Source: Prevotella sp. (GTDB lineage: Bacteria; Bacteroidota; Bacteroidia; Bacteroidales; Bacteroidaceae). From it: DNA of 64,000 bases. Positions 35,627-44,263 of this stretch are shown in pieces. Every line of letters starts with the position of its first letter. Position 1 is the first letter of the stretch. The stretch is from assembly GCA_015060535.1 (NCBI GenBank), contig SUYH01000010.1:89508-153507 (forward strand), in the 5' to 3' direction. Both the position numbers and the translations under genes were made by a program. The notes beneath the pieces were generated by a model. The model saw only the letters and a program-made list of their open reading frames with translations, was not told the origin of the DNA and searched no databases.

Positions 35627-35659
35627 CCGCTTAAAGAATGTTAAAGGCGTTAATTTCGT

Positions 35660-38158
35660 CTACATTTTCACCTCAACCACGTGTTTTCCTGCAGAGTAAG
35701 GAATAACGGTGCCCTCGACGGCTGAACCGTCGAGCACAATTTGCTTTACGCCCTTTTGCTGTCCGTTGGGATGGATGGTGATCTCGTACTGAGCATCGCG
35801 GAACTTGCGGCTAACGGTGTAGTCAGAAGCGGTCTCGGGCAGACAGGGATCGATGCGGATACCATCGTAATCGGGCTTGATACCAAGGATGAACTCAGAG
35901 ACGGTGTACCACATCCAAGCGGCAGTACCCGTGAGCCATGAGTTCTTACCCTCGCCCGGACGGAAGGCATCCTTACCGGCTACCATCTGGCAGTTGACGT
36001 AAGGTTCTACCTTATGCAGCGTCTGGTACTTCTCCTCGACGTAAGAGGGCAGAATCTTGGCGTAGTGACTCCAAGCGTCGTTGCCGCGACCAGCCAAACA
36101 CTCGCCGATGATGACCCAAGGATTGTTGTGGCAGAAGATACCGGCATTCTCCTTGTAGCCCTCGGGATATGAAGATATCTCACCATACTCGTAGATATAT
36201 TTCGAGAAGGCGGGGTTGTTCAATACCATACCATGCTCGCACTCGAGGTACTTCTTACAAGAGTCGAGCGACTTAGCCACCATACCATCTTCAGCACCGA
36301 TCTCGGCCATCGTACACCAGCCCTGCGACTCGATGAATATCTTAGCCTCGTCGCACTCGTTAGAACCAATCTTGCGACCGTAGAAATCGTAGGCGCGCAG
36401 ATACCACTCGCCATCCCATCCGTGTTTCTTCACCGCGTCAATCATAGCGTCTACGGCCTGCTGCATGCGGGCAGCCTCAGTAGAAAAATTGAAAGATTTA
36501 AGAGTTGAAGAATTGAAGTTTTCAATTTTTCCATTTTTCAATTCTTCAATTTTATTGCAGAGAGCAACATAATCTTTTCCTGTTACCACGAAGAGTCCGG
36601 CTATCATGAGGCTCTCGGCCTTGGTGCCCTCAGAGACGTTCTCTGTGGTCTGGAAGCTCTCGTTCGGATCCCACGAGAAGCAGTTCAGATTCAAGCAGTC
36701 GTTCCAGTCGGCACGGCCAATGAGTGGCAGCATGTGAGGACCGAGGTTGTTGATGACATGGTCCATAGAGATCTTCAGGTGTTCGAAGAGTGTCACCTCA
36801 GAACCTGGCTGATTGTCGAACGGTACCATCTCGTCGAGGATGGAGAAGTCACCTGTCTCCTTGATATAAGCTACCGTACCGAAGATGAGCCAGCAGGGGT
36901 CATCGTTGAATCCGCCACCGATATCGTTGTTGCCTCGTTTGGTGAGTGGCTGATACTGGTGATAGCAACCTCCGTCGGGGAACTGTGTAGAGGCGATATC
37001 GATGATACGCTGACGTGCACGGGGAGGAATCTGATGAACGAAACCTACGAGGTCCTGGTTGGAGTCACGGAATCCCATGCCTCGGCCTACACCGCTCTCG
37101 AAGAATGAAGCACTGCGAGAGAAGTTGAAGGTAACCATACACTGATACTGGTTCCAGATATTTACCATACGGTCCAACTTATCGTTGCCAGTCTTCACCT
37201 TATATATATTAAGAAGAGCATCCCAGTATTCGCAGAGTTCTGTAAAGGCCTTGTCTACCTTCTCTGTAGTATCGAGTTCAGCGATAAGAGCATGAGCCTT
37301 CTTCTTGTTGATCACTTGCAGCGACTCCCACTTGTCATCCTGCTCATTTTCGATATAACCCAGCAGGAACACGAAGTCCTTCGACTCGCCGGGCTGCAGC
37401 GTCACCTCGATGTAATGAGAGGCGATGGGACTCCAGCCGTGAGCATGAGAGTTGCGGGGCTTACCTTCCACTACAGCCTGCGGGTCGGCAAACTCGTTGT
37501 ACAGACCTACGAAGGTCTCACGATCGGTATCGAAGCCCTGGATAGGAGCGTTGACATGATAGAAAGCGTAGTGATTACGACGCTCGCGGTATTCGGTCTT
37601 GTGGTAAATCGTAGAACCCTCAATCTCCACCTCACCCGTTGAGAAATTACGCTGGAAATTCTCCATATCGGTAGCGGCATTCCACAGACACCACTCCTCG
37701 AACGAGAACAGTTTCAGCTTTTTTGTTTCTGACGAATCGTTCTTCAGTGTCAGCTTCTGCACCTCGGCCCACTTCTTCAGCGGCACGAAGAAGAGCACAG
37801 AGGCCTCGACGCCATTCTTCTTACCCGTGATACGGGTGTAGCTCATACCATGACGGCACTCGTAGAAGTCGAGCGGCGTCTTGCAGGGCTTCCATCCCGG
37901 ATTCCAAACGGTATCGCCATCCTTGATATAGAAGTAACGACCGCCATTATCCATCGGTACATTATTGTAGCGATAGCGCGTGATGCGACGGAACTTGGCA
38001 TCCTTGTAGAAGCTGTAGCCGCCTGCGGTGTTGGAGATGAGTGAGAAGAAATCCTCGTTGCCCAGATAGTTGATCCAAGGCCATGGAGTCTGCGGGTCTG
38101 TGATGACATACTCGCGATGCTGGTCATCGAAATGACCATAACGTTTCTGTTGTTCCAT
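35660..38158 (-). CDS. GH94 family phosphorylase (cellobiose or cellodextrin type)
   Basis: An 832-residue GH94 enzyme, expected to split cellobiose or a related disaccharide with phosphate, giving glucose 1-phosphate in the cytosol. Recognisable blocks are the N-terminal beta-sandwich ([19 protein letters not shown]), the (alpha/alpha)6 barrel with [16 protein letters not shown], and [10 protein letters not shown] carrying the general-acid Asp. There is no signal peptide. Between ALCNKIEEL and RMQQAVDAM sits an odd segment, about residues 535-560 ([17 protein letters not shown]), encoded by two 8-base arrays facing each other. It lies downstream of the acyl-CoA synthetase gene, with an array between. 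Exact substrate is not certain. Confidence 0.9.
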   Translation of the reverse strand: MEQQKRYGHFDDQHREYVITDPQTPWPWINYLGNEDFFSLISNTAGGYSFYKDAKFRRITRYRYNNVPMDNGGRYFYIKDGDTVWNPGWKPCKTPLDFYECRHGMSYTRITGKKNGVEASVLFFVPLKKWAEVQKLTLKNDSSETKKLKLFSFEEWCLWNAATDMENFQRNFSTGEVEIEGSTIYHKTEYRERRNHYAFYHVNAPIQGFDTDRETFVGLYNEFADPQAVVEGKPRNSHAHGWSPIASHYIEVTLQPGESKDFVFLLGYIENEQDDKWESLQVINKKKAHALIAELDTTEKVDKAFTELCEYWDALLNIYKVKTGNDKLDRMVNIWNQYQCMVTFNFSRSASFFESGVGRGMGFRDSNQDLVGFVHQIPPRARQRIIDIASTQFPDGGCYHQYQPLTKRGNNDIGGGFNDDPCWLIFGTVAYIKETGDFSILDEMVPFDNQPGSEVTLFEHLKISMDHVINNLGPHMLPLIGRADWNDCLNLNCFSWDPNESFQTTENVSEGTKAESLMIAGLFVVTGKDYVALCNKIEELKNGKIENFNSSTLKSFNFSTEAARMQQAVDAMIDAVKKHGWDGEWYLRAYDFYGRKIGSNECDEAKIFIESQGWCTMAEIGAEDGMVAKSLDSCKKYLECEHGMVLNNPAFSKYIYEYGEISSYPEGYKENAGIFCHNNPWVIIGECLAGRGNDAWSHYAKILPSYVEEKYQTLHKVEPYVNCQMVAGKDAFRPGEGKNSWLTGTAAWMWYTVSEFILGIKPDYDGIRIDPCLPETASDYTVSRKFRDAQYEITIHPNGQQKGVKQIVLDGSAVEGTVIPYSAGKHVVEVKM
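36482..36558 (-). repeat. Head-to-head 8-bp arrays inside the GH94 gene
   Basis: On the coding strand, units like ATTGAAGA, ATTGAAAA, ATGGAAAA, ATTGAAAA are followed by reversed ones such as CTTCAATT, CTTCAACT. The two halves can form an imperfect hairpin. They encode the [18 protein letters not shown] segment. Confidence 0.8.
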
Positions 38159-38174
38159 AATAAATTAGTATTAT

Positions 38175-38214
38175 TTACTTTTTTACTTTTTTACTTTTTT
38201 ACCCTTTTACTTTT
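38175..38214 (-). repeat. 8-bp tandem array TTACTTTT at the acyl-CoA synthetase stop
   Basis: Five units on the plus strand: TTACTTTT three times, TTACCCTT, TTACTTTT. They fill most of the spacer and supply the stop codon at 38207-38209. Confidence 0.9.
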
Positions 38215-40267
38215 CAATCAGTATTCGTGCATCGACTGCCACTACATCACGCTCGTCAGCCAGCAGAGGGTTGATGTCAATCTCTTTGATCTCCGTAGCG
38301 AAGCGCAGCAGGGTAGACAGGCGCACAATGATTTCAGCATATTTCTGTTCGTTGAGTCCTTTCTGTCCTCGCGTTCCCTTGATGATCTTATAGCCTCTGA
38401 GCGAGTGGATCATCGAGAAAGCCTCGCCATAGGAGAGCGGAGCCAGACCAGACTGCACGTCTTTCAGTACTTCGACGAAGATGCCGCCCAAGCCGCAGAG
38501 CACCACATGACCGAAACGCTCCTCGTACTTGGCACCGATAAATAGCTCCGTGCCTTTGAGCATCTTCTGTACCATGACAGCGCTAGCATCCTGAATCAGC
38601 ATCATGCGGTCGAACTCCAGAGCCAGGTGCTCGGGTGTGCGGATGTTCAGCGTCACACCTCCTACATCACTCTTATGCACGGGTCCGACGACCTTCGCCA
38701 CAACGGGATAGCCCATGCGGTTAGCACAGCTGATCAGCTCGTCTTTGTCAGCGCTGACCACCTCAGGAACCATCGGGATGCCTGCGCAGGAGAGTATCTC
38801 GCGCACCAACGTGGGCTGTACATAGCCACTCTCGTTGATACCCATGATGGTCTTGTGCAGACGGGGAATGTCAATGCCATACAACTGCACCTCAGGGGGC
38901 GCAGGAGCTGGCGTGCGCATGATCTGGCTGAGGGCTGTGGCTAGCGTCACCTCATCGCTGAAGTTGACGTGGCCTTTGGCCAGAAACTCAGCCACCTCAG
39001 GACCTGCAGTATGCAAGCTGGGAAGGATGGGGAAGATAGGTTTTTTACAGGTCTGTATCTTCTGGTGCAATACCTCGTAGGCCTCATAGAGCGTCGTCAG
39101 TCCGGGCGTTCCGTATATGACGGCAATGGCATCGATATCGTCCATCTGTTGTTCGCAATAGTCGATGACGGTGCCCAGCTGCTCAGGCGTTCCTGTAGCT
39201 AGGATGTCGATAGGATTGGCTACGCTCGAACCTGGGAAGAGTTTCGACTTCATCTCCTCAGCAATAGGACCTTCCAGATGAGGTACCTCGAGACCGCCCT
39301 TCGACAGGGCATCCGTCAACATCACGCCAGGACCGCCCGCATGGGTGACAATGGCAAAGCGCTTTCCCGTCAATGGGGGTAGCGTGAAGATACAACCTAC
39401 GGTGGTCAGCTCCTCACGACTATGACAGCGCACGATGCCTGCCTTGCGGAACAGTGCCTCTACAGCAGCATCGCTCGAAGCAATTGCTCCTGTGTGTGAA
39501 GAGGCTGCCCGACTGCCACTCTCACTCGAACCAGCCTTGATGGCTGCTATGCGACAACCCTTGCGGATGAGCGACGAAGCATGAAACAGCAACTTATCGG
39601 GATTGGAGATGTTTTCAATATAGAGTAACTTAACGGGTGAGTCGGTGTCAGGATTGTACTGTTCATCCATATACTGCAGTACGTCTTCGATACCAATCTG
39701 CTTGCCGTTGCCGATAGACCACACGCTATTGAACTGCAAGCCCTTGATGACGGCACTCTCCAGAATGAACACGGCAGTAGCTCCCGATCCGCTGACGAAG
39801 TCGACACCCTTAGGACTCAACTTAGGAATGGGCTGGGTGAACACACTATGGTGATTGCGGTTGAGCAGTCCGATGCAGTTGGGACCAATCAGCGCAGCAT
39901 CATATTGTTTACAGGTGTCGAGGATGCGTTGCTCTAGCTCAGCACCCGCTTTGGTCTCTTCACCAAAACCAGCAGAGATGATGATAAACGCACGGGTCTG
40001 TTTCTCCTTGGCCAACAACTCGACGGTATCCGGACAGAACTTTGCGGGGATGACCAATACGGCCAGCTCAGTGGGAGGCAGCTCTTTGGCGTCGTGAAAA
40101 ACCTTGATGCCCTGCACCTGGTCTTCCTTGGGATTGACGATGCGCATGGTGCCTTGATAGCCGCCCTGCAGGAGATTACGTACGATAGCGCCACCGGGCT
40201 TATGGACATTATTAGAGCCACCGATGACGACAATGGACTGAGGGTCCAGCAGTTCACGATTAATCAT
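38207..40267 (-). CDS. ADP-forming acyl-CoA synthetase (acetate-CoA ligase type), fused subunits
   Basis: A 686-residue NDP-forming acyl-CoA synthetase, which makes ATP from acetyl-CoA (or similar), releasing the acid. The N-terminal half holds the CoA-binding and ligase folds (VIGGSNNVHKPGG, IGPNCIGLLN) and the catalytic His in SSHTGAIASSDAAV. The C-terminal half is an ATP-grasp domain (YPVVAKVVGPVHKSDVGGV). The two parts are separate subunits in some archaea. It overlaps the upstream 195-residue gene by 4 bases (ATGA). Its last two residues and the stop are in the TTACTTTT array. It likely serves fermentation, with the downstream GH94 feeding sugar in. Confidence 0.92.
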   Translation of the reverse strand: MINRELLDPQSIVVIGGSNNVHKPGGAIVRNLLQGGYQGTMRIVNPKEDQVQGIKVFHDAKELPPTELAVLVIPAKFCPDTVELLAKEKQTRAFIIISAGFGEETKAGAELEQRILDTCKQYDAALIGPNCIGLLNRNHHSVFTQPIPKLSPKGVDFVSGSGATAVFILESAVIKGLQFNSVWSIGNGKQIGIEDVLQYMDEQYNPDTDSPVKLLYIENISNPDKLLFHASSLIRKGCRIAAIKAGSSESGSRAASSHTGAIASSDAAVEALFRKAGIVRCHSREELTTVGCIFTLPPLTGKRFAIVTHAGGPGVMLTDALSKGGLEVPHLEGPIAEEMKSKLFPGSSVANPIDILATGTPEQLGTVIDYCEQQMDDIDAIAVIYGTPGLTTLYEAYEVLHQKIQTCKKPIFPILPSLHTAGPEVAEFLAKGHVNFSDEVTLATALSQIMRTPAPAPPEVQLYGIDIPRLHKTIMGINESGYVQPTLVREILSCAGIPMVPEVVSADKDELISCANRMGYPVVAKVVGPVHKSDVGGVTLNIRTPEHLALEFDRMMLIQDASAVMVQKMLKGTELFIGAKYEERFGHVVLCGLGGIFVEVLKDVQSGLAPLSYGEAFSMIHSLRGYKIIKGTRGQKGLNEQKYAEIIVRLSTLLRFATEIKEIDINPLLADERDVVAVDARILIEK

Positions 40268-40851
40268 ACCAGAACGATAGCTTTTACGGGGTGAATAGCA
40301 ATAGTTGACTCAGGGAAGAAATAACCCAGCTTGAGCACATATTTGATGGCGGTGCCTTGTTCAACGACATCGCCCGTAGGCTCCTCGTCCAACGTCTTGT
40401 CGAAAGCACCTTTAATCGGGGCGTGGACACAGTCGGTATAGGTCATCTCTTCATGTGTCACATTGCTGATGCAGGCGTTGATGAACGGCAACTGGGTGGT
40501 CAGGAACTTGTCGATCTCGCCAGCCAGCTGTTGCAACGCTTCGTTGTCGCTCTTCACTTCGGGCTGTTCGGCATCGGTGGCCAGCCAACGGATGAGTGGC
40601 TGTAGGTCATCGCGATACTGGCGCAGCTCGTAGATACGGTTGTTCAACGTGATAAAGGCGCGTACTGCTTCGTTGTAAACCATCATCTGATCGGCTGTCA
40701 GATGACTGTCAGCTGCTAGCTGCTCTTCGCGCTCGCGCTCCTGCTTACGCTTCTTGCGAATCTTCACAATAGCTGTGGCTCCAGCGGCAACAGCTGTAAC
40801 GCCTAATGTCGCCAAGGCGGCAAGGGCTGATTTGTGCTCTTTCAGTTCCAT
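40264..40851 (-). CDS. Membrane-associated protein of unknown function
   Basis: A 195-residue protein with one N-terminal hydrophobic helix (ALAALATLGVTAVAAGATAIV), then a highly charged stretch (KIRKKRKQEREREEQ), a helical middle, and a beta-rich C-terminus (GTAIKYVLKLGYFFPES). No family is recognised. It is the first gene of a minus-strand group with the ADP-forming synthetase, overlapping it by 4 bases, behind a -7 box at 40880-40887. Co-translation suggests a link to that enzyme, which is inference. Confidence 0.75.
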   Translation of the reverse strand: MELKEHKSALAALATLGVTAVAAGATAIVKIRKKRKQEREREEQLAADSHLTADQMMVYNEAVRAFITLNNRIYELRQYRDDLQPLIRWLATDAEQPEVKSDNEALQQLAGEIDKFLTTQLPFINACISNVTHEEMTYTDCVHAPIKGAFDKTLDEEPTGDVVEQGTAIKYVLKLGYFFPESTIAIHPVKAIVLV

Positions 40852-40879
40852 AGTTTATTGTTAGTTTCAAAGTTTTTTG

Positions 40880-40887
40880 CAAAGATA
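40880..40887 (-). promoter_or_regulatory. -7 box of the acyl-CoA synthetase operon
   Basis: TATCTTTG on the minus strand, 28 bases before the ATG at 40851. It is divergent from the MATE gene box at 40911-40918. Confidence 0.6.
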
Positions 40888-40910
40888 GTGTTTTTTTGCT
40901 GAAAAACCAT

Positions 40911-40918
40911 TATTTTTG
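40911..40918 (+). promoter_or_regulatory. -7 box of the MATE gene
   Basis: TATTTTTG, ending 9 bases before the ATG at 40928. It argues against the upstream in-frame TTG at 40916, which overlaps it. Confidence 0.5.
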
Positions 40919-40927
40919 CAAGCAAAA

Positions 40928-42229
40928 ATGAATAAAACCGACCAACAAATACTGAAGATAGCCCTACCGGCCATCGTGACCAACATCACGGTACCTCTGC
41001 TGGGACTGGTGGATACGGCCATCGTAGGACACATGGGAGCACCAGCCTATATCGGTGCTGTGGCTGTGGGTTCCATGATTTTCAACCTGGTCTATTGGGT
41101 GTTCGGATTCCTCAGGATGGGTACCAGCGGCATGACGGCGCAGGCGCGTGGACGCAGAGACCTGACTGATGTGGTTCGTCTGCTGGTGCGCTCGGCTTTC
41201 GTGTCGTTGGCTGTCGTGTTGATACTCATCGTGTTACAGGTGCCGCTATGCGAACTGATGTTACAGTTGATTGGTCCTACGCTTGATGTCCGTCCGCTGG
41301 CAGCCACCTATTTCTATATGGTGGTGTGGGGCGCTCCTGCCTCGTTGGGACTCTTTGCGCTGACGGGCTGGCTCATCGGCATGCAGAACACACGTCTGCC
41401 GATGTTCATCTCCATCCTGCAGAATGTGGTTAACATCCTCATTTCCTTGACGTTGGTCTACGGACTCGGTATGAAGATTGAGGGTGTGGCATTAGGTACG
41501 GTGATTGCACAGTATGCAGGCCTGTTAACGGGCGTTGCGCTGTTGTGGCGCTACTATCGCAGACTGTGGCGCGAACGGCCTATCGACGGCATCTTCCTCA
41601 GGTCGGAGATGATGCGCTTCTTCCGTGTCAATCGCGATATCTTCCTGCGCACCATCTTCCTCGTCGCTGTCAACCTGTATTTCACCTCCGCAGGAGCTCG
41701 TCAAGGGGCTGTCGTCTTGGCTGTCAACACGTTGTTGATGCAACTCTATCTGCTCTTTTCGTATGTGATGGACGGCTTTGCCTATGCGGGTGAGGCGCTG
41801 GGTGGCAAGTATTGGGGCGCAGGTAATAAGCCTGCCTTCCGCACGACGGTGAACAGGCTGTTCGGGTGGGGCGCATTCATGACGGTTTTGTTCACTTCGG
41901 TCTATGTGGGAGGGGGCATGCCTTTTCTCCGTTTGTTGACGGACGAGCCGCTAGTGGTTGAGGCTTCTCACGACTACGTATGGTGGGCTTACCTTATCCC
42001 ATTGGCGGGAGTGGGTGCGTTCATCTGGGATGGCGTCTTCATCGGTATTACCCATACACGAGGTATGTTGCAGTCGTCGTTTATTGCGGCAGTTGCCTTC
42101 TTCCTTGGCGTTACTTTCCTGGTGCCGTCTATGGGCAATCACGGGCTGTGGTTGTCGATGCTGCTGTATCTCGCTATGAGGGGTATTGTTCAGACGCTGA
42201 TTTATGTTTGCAACCAAGTTGCGAAATAG
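40928..42229 (+). CDS. MATE family efflux transporter (DinF-like)
   Basis: A 433-residue inner-membrane protein with about 12 predicted membrane segments in two six-helix halves, the MATE layout. LPAIVTNITVPLLGLVDTAIVGHMG is the typical first-helix region, and MGTSGMTAQARG is a conserved loop. MATE proteins export cationic drugs or organic compounds using Na+ or H+. Its substrate is not inferable. The start at ATG 40928 follows a -7 box. It is divergent from the acyl-CoA synthetase group. Confidence 0.93.
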   Translation: MNKTDQQILKIALPAIVTNITVPLLGLVDTAIVGHMGAPAYIGAVAVGSMIFNLVYWVFGFLRMGTSGMTAQARGRRDLTDVVRLLVRSAFVSLAVVLILIVLQVPLCELMLQLIGPTLDVRPLAATYFYMVVWGAPASLGLFALTGWLIGMQNTRLPMFISILQNVVNILISLTLVYGLGMKIEGVALGTVIAQYAGLLTGVALLWRYYRRLWRERPIDGIFLRSEMMRFFRVNRDIFLRTIFLVAVNLYFTSAGARQGAVVLAVNTLLMQLYLLFSYVMDGFAYAGEALGGKYWGAGNKPAFRTTVNRLFGWGAFMTVLFTSVYVGGGMPFLRLLTDEPLVVEASHDYVWWAYLIPLAGVGAFIWDGVFIGITHTRGMLQSSFIAAVAFFLGVTFLVPSMGNHGLWLSMLLYLAMRGIVQTLIYVCNQVAK

Positions 42230-42235
42230 TTTGCT

Positions 42236-42243
42236 TACCTTTG
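42236..42243 (+). promoter_or_regulatory. -7 box of the metal ATPase gene
   Basis: TACCTTTG, 31 bases before the ATG at 42275, just after the MATE stop. No clear -33 was found. Confidence 0.55.
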
Positions 42244-42274
42244 CACCCAGAAACATCAAAAAAGGTAAGAATAT

Positions 42275-44164
42275 ATGTCACACGAACATCATCACGAAGA
42301 GCATGAGCACCAGTTGCCGCTCATCATCGCTACTGTCGTTTTATTAGGCGTTGCCGTTTGGGTAGAACACACCTTCAACCTGTCTACCTGGCAATTGCTG
42401 CTGGTCTATCTGGTACCCTATCTGCTGATTGGTCATGATACGCTGAAGGAGGCGGCTGAGGGACTCGTTCACGGCGAGGCTTTCAACGAACATTTCCTGA
42501 TGGCGATTGCCACCATCGGAGCCCTGCTCATCGGCTTTCTGCCCGGTGCTGAGACGGAGTTTCCTGAGGCCGTTTTCGTCATGCTGTTCTTCCAGGTTGG
42601 CGAACTGTTTGAGGGCTATGCCGAGGGAAAGAGCCGCGAGAGTATTGCCCATCTGATGGATATCCGTCCTGATGTGGTCAATGTAGAGCGTCAAGGACAG
42701 GTGGCTGTCGTATCACCAGACCAGGTGGCTGTTGGCGAAACGATTGTCGTCAAGCCCGGTGAGAAGGTAGCTTTGGATGGTTTTGTGTTGGAAGGCACAT
42801 CGGCGCTGAACACGCTGGCGTTGACGGGCGAGAGTGTGCCCCGCGACATTGCTGTTGGCGACGAGGTGATATCAGGATGTGTCAACCTGTCGGGCGTCAT
42901 CAAGGTGCGCACCACCAAGAGCTTTGGCGAGAGTACCGTCTCGAAGATTATCAATCTCGTGGAGAACGCTACGGAGCATAAGTCGAAGAGCGAGACATTC
43001 ATCTCGAAGTTCGCCCGTGTCTATACTCCGGTGGTCGTCGTTGCTGCTCTGATTATAGCTATTGTCCCCCCACTGTTGGGAGGCTCCTTCCCCACTTGGT
43101 TCTATCGTGCATTGATGTTCCTCGTCGTGAGCTGTCCTTGTGCTTTGGTGCTGAGTGTTCCGCTGACCTTCTTCGGAGGCATCGGAGGTGCATCGCGAAA
43201 GGGTATCTTGATCAAGGGCGCGAACTATATAGATGTGCTGGCAAAGATCAATACCATCGTGTTCGACAAGACGGGAACGCTGACACATGGACAATTCGCT
43301 GTAACTGCCGTACACCCAGAGGATTTCGACGAACACCAGTTGCTGCATCTGGCTGCTCATGTGGAGCACTTCTCAACCCATCCCATCGGTGCTGCGCTGC
43401 GCGACGCCTTCCCCGATGAGGCCTCCGATGGTTGTAAGGTCAGCGACGTTGAAGAGATTGCTGGTCACGGTATCCGCGCAAAGGTGGGCGACCGCGTGGT
43501 CTGTGTGGGTAATGCGAAGATGATGGATGCCATAGGAGCCCGTTGGCACGATTGCACCCATGTGGGAACGATTATTCACGTGGCCGTCGATGGAGAGTAT
43601 GCTGGACATATCGTCATCAACGACCGCATCAAGGATGATAGTCCTGAGGCGATAGCCCGTCTGAAGGCACTGGGCGTCACGCGAACGGTTATGTTGACGG
43701 GTGACCGCAAGGAGGTGGCTGCTGATGTGGCCAGCAAACTGGAACTGACGGAATACCATGCTGAGCTGTTGCCCGGCGATAAGGTAGGTAGGGTAGAACA
43801 GCTGATGACGCCTGACAGTACGCTGGCCTTTGTGGGCGATGGTATCAACGACGCTCCTGTGCTGGCGCGAGCTGATGTGGGAATCGCCATGGGAGGCTTG
43901 GGCAGCGATGCGGCTATCGAAGCTGCTGATGTGGTGCTGATGGACGACCAGCCCTCGAAGATCGCTTTGGCTATCCGTATTGCCCGTCGCACGTTGGCTA
44001 TCGCCAAGCAGAACGTGTGGTTTGCCATTGGTGTGAAAGTGGCAGTCCTGCTGCTGGCAACCGTGGGACTCGCGACGTTATGGATGGCCGTCTTTGCCGA
44101 TGTGGGTGTGACGGTTTTGGCCGTGCTTAATGCCATGCGAGCCCTACGCGTAGCGACGACGTAA
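42275..44164 (+). CDS. Heavy-metal P-type ATPase (Zn2+/Cd2+/Co2+ export type)
   Basis: A 629-residue P1B ATPase. The N-terminus is His/Glu-rich (SHEHHHEEHEHQLP), as in Zn/Cd exporters, with no CxxC metal-binding domain. Membrane helices flank CPC (SCPCALVLSVP), the metal site in the membrane. DKTGTLT holds the phosphorylated Asp; GDGINDAPVLARADVGIAMG is the hinge motif. HP of the SEHP-type locus is in FSTHPIGAAL. The enzyme should pump Zn2+, Cd2+ or similar out of the cell. It has its own -7 box and a terminator at 44191-44227. Confidence 0.94.
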   Translation: MSHEHHHEEHEHQLPLIIATVVLLGVAVWVEHTFNLSTWQLLLVYLVPYLLIGHDTLKEAAEGLVHGEAFNEHFLMAIATIGALLIGFLPGAETEFPEAVFVMLFFQVGELFEGYAEGKSRESIAHLMDIRPDVVNVERQGQVAVVSPDQVAVGETIVVKPGEKVALDGFVLEGTSALNTLALTGESVPRDIAVGDEVISGCVNLSGVIKVRTTKSFGESTVSKIINLVENATEHKSKSETFISKFARVYTPVVVVAALIIAIVPPLLGGSFPTWFYRALMFLVVSCPCALVLSVPLTFFGGIGGASRKGILIKGANYIDVLAKINTIVFDKTGTLTHGQFAVTAVHPEDFDEHQLLHLAAHVEHFSTHPIGAALRDAFPDEASDGCKVSDVEEIAGHGIRAKVGDRVVCVGNAKMMDAIGARWHDCTHVGTIIHVAVDGEYAGHIVINDRIKDDSPEAIARLKALGVTRTVMLTGDRKEVAADVASKLELTEYHAELLPGDKVGRVEQLMTPDSTLAFVGDGINDAPVLARADVGIAMGGLGSDAAIEAADVVLMDDQPSKIALAIRIARRTLAIAKQNVWFAIGVKVAVLLLATVGLATLWMAVFADVGVTVLAVLNAMRALRVATT

Positions 44165-44190
44165 AAAGATAGCGTTTTGTAAAACTTGGT

Positions 44191-44227
44191 AAAACTCGTT
44201 AAATGGCTTGGCCGTTTAACGGGTTTT
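44191..44227 (+). terminator. Terminator of the metal ATPase gene
   Basis: AAACTCGTTAAATGGC pairs with GCCGTTTAACGGGTTT, with two G-T pairs, then Ts. The loop holds the TTGG that can act as the -33 element of the next gene. Confidence 0.8.
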
Positions 44228-44238
44228 TCGTACCTTTG
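44208..44238 (+). promoter_or_regulatory. Promoter of the alpha-2-macroglobulin gene
   Basis: TTGG at 44208-44211 and TACCTTTG at 44231-44238 are 19 bases apart. The -33 element overlaps the terminator of the preceding gene. The ATG follows at 44264. Confidence 0.65.
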
Positions 44239-44263
44239 TCCTAACATTGTTAAGAAATCGTGT

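Noticed and set aside
44186..44263. Earlier start of the macroglobulin gene at 44186
   Set aside because: It would begin in the upstream terminator and before the promoter box; ATG 44264 gives a normal membrane anchor.
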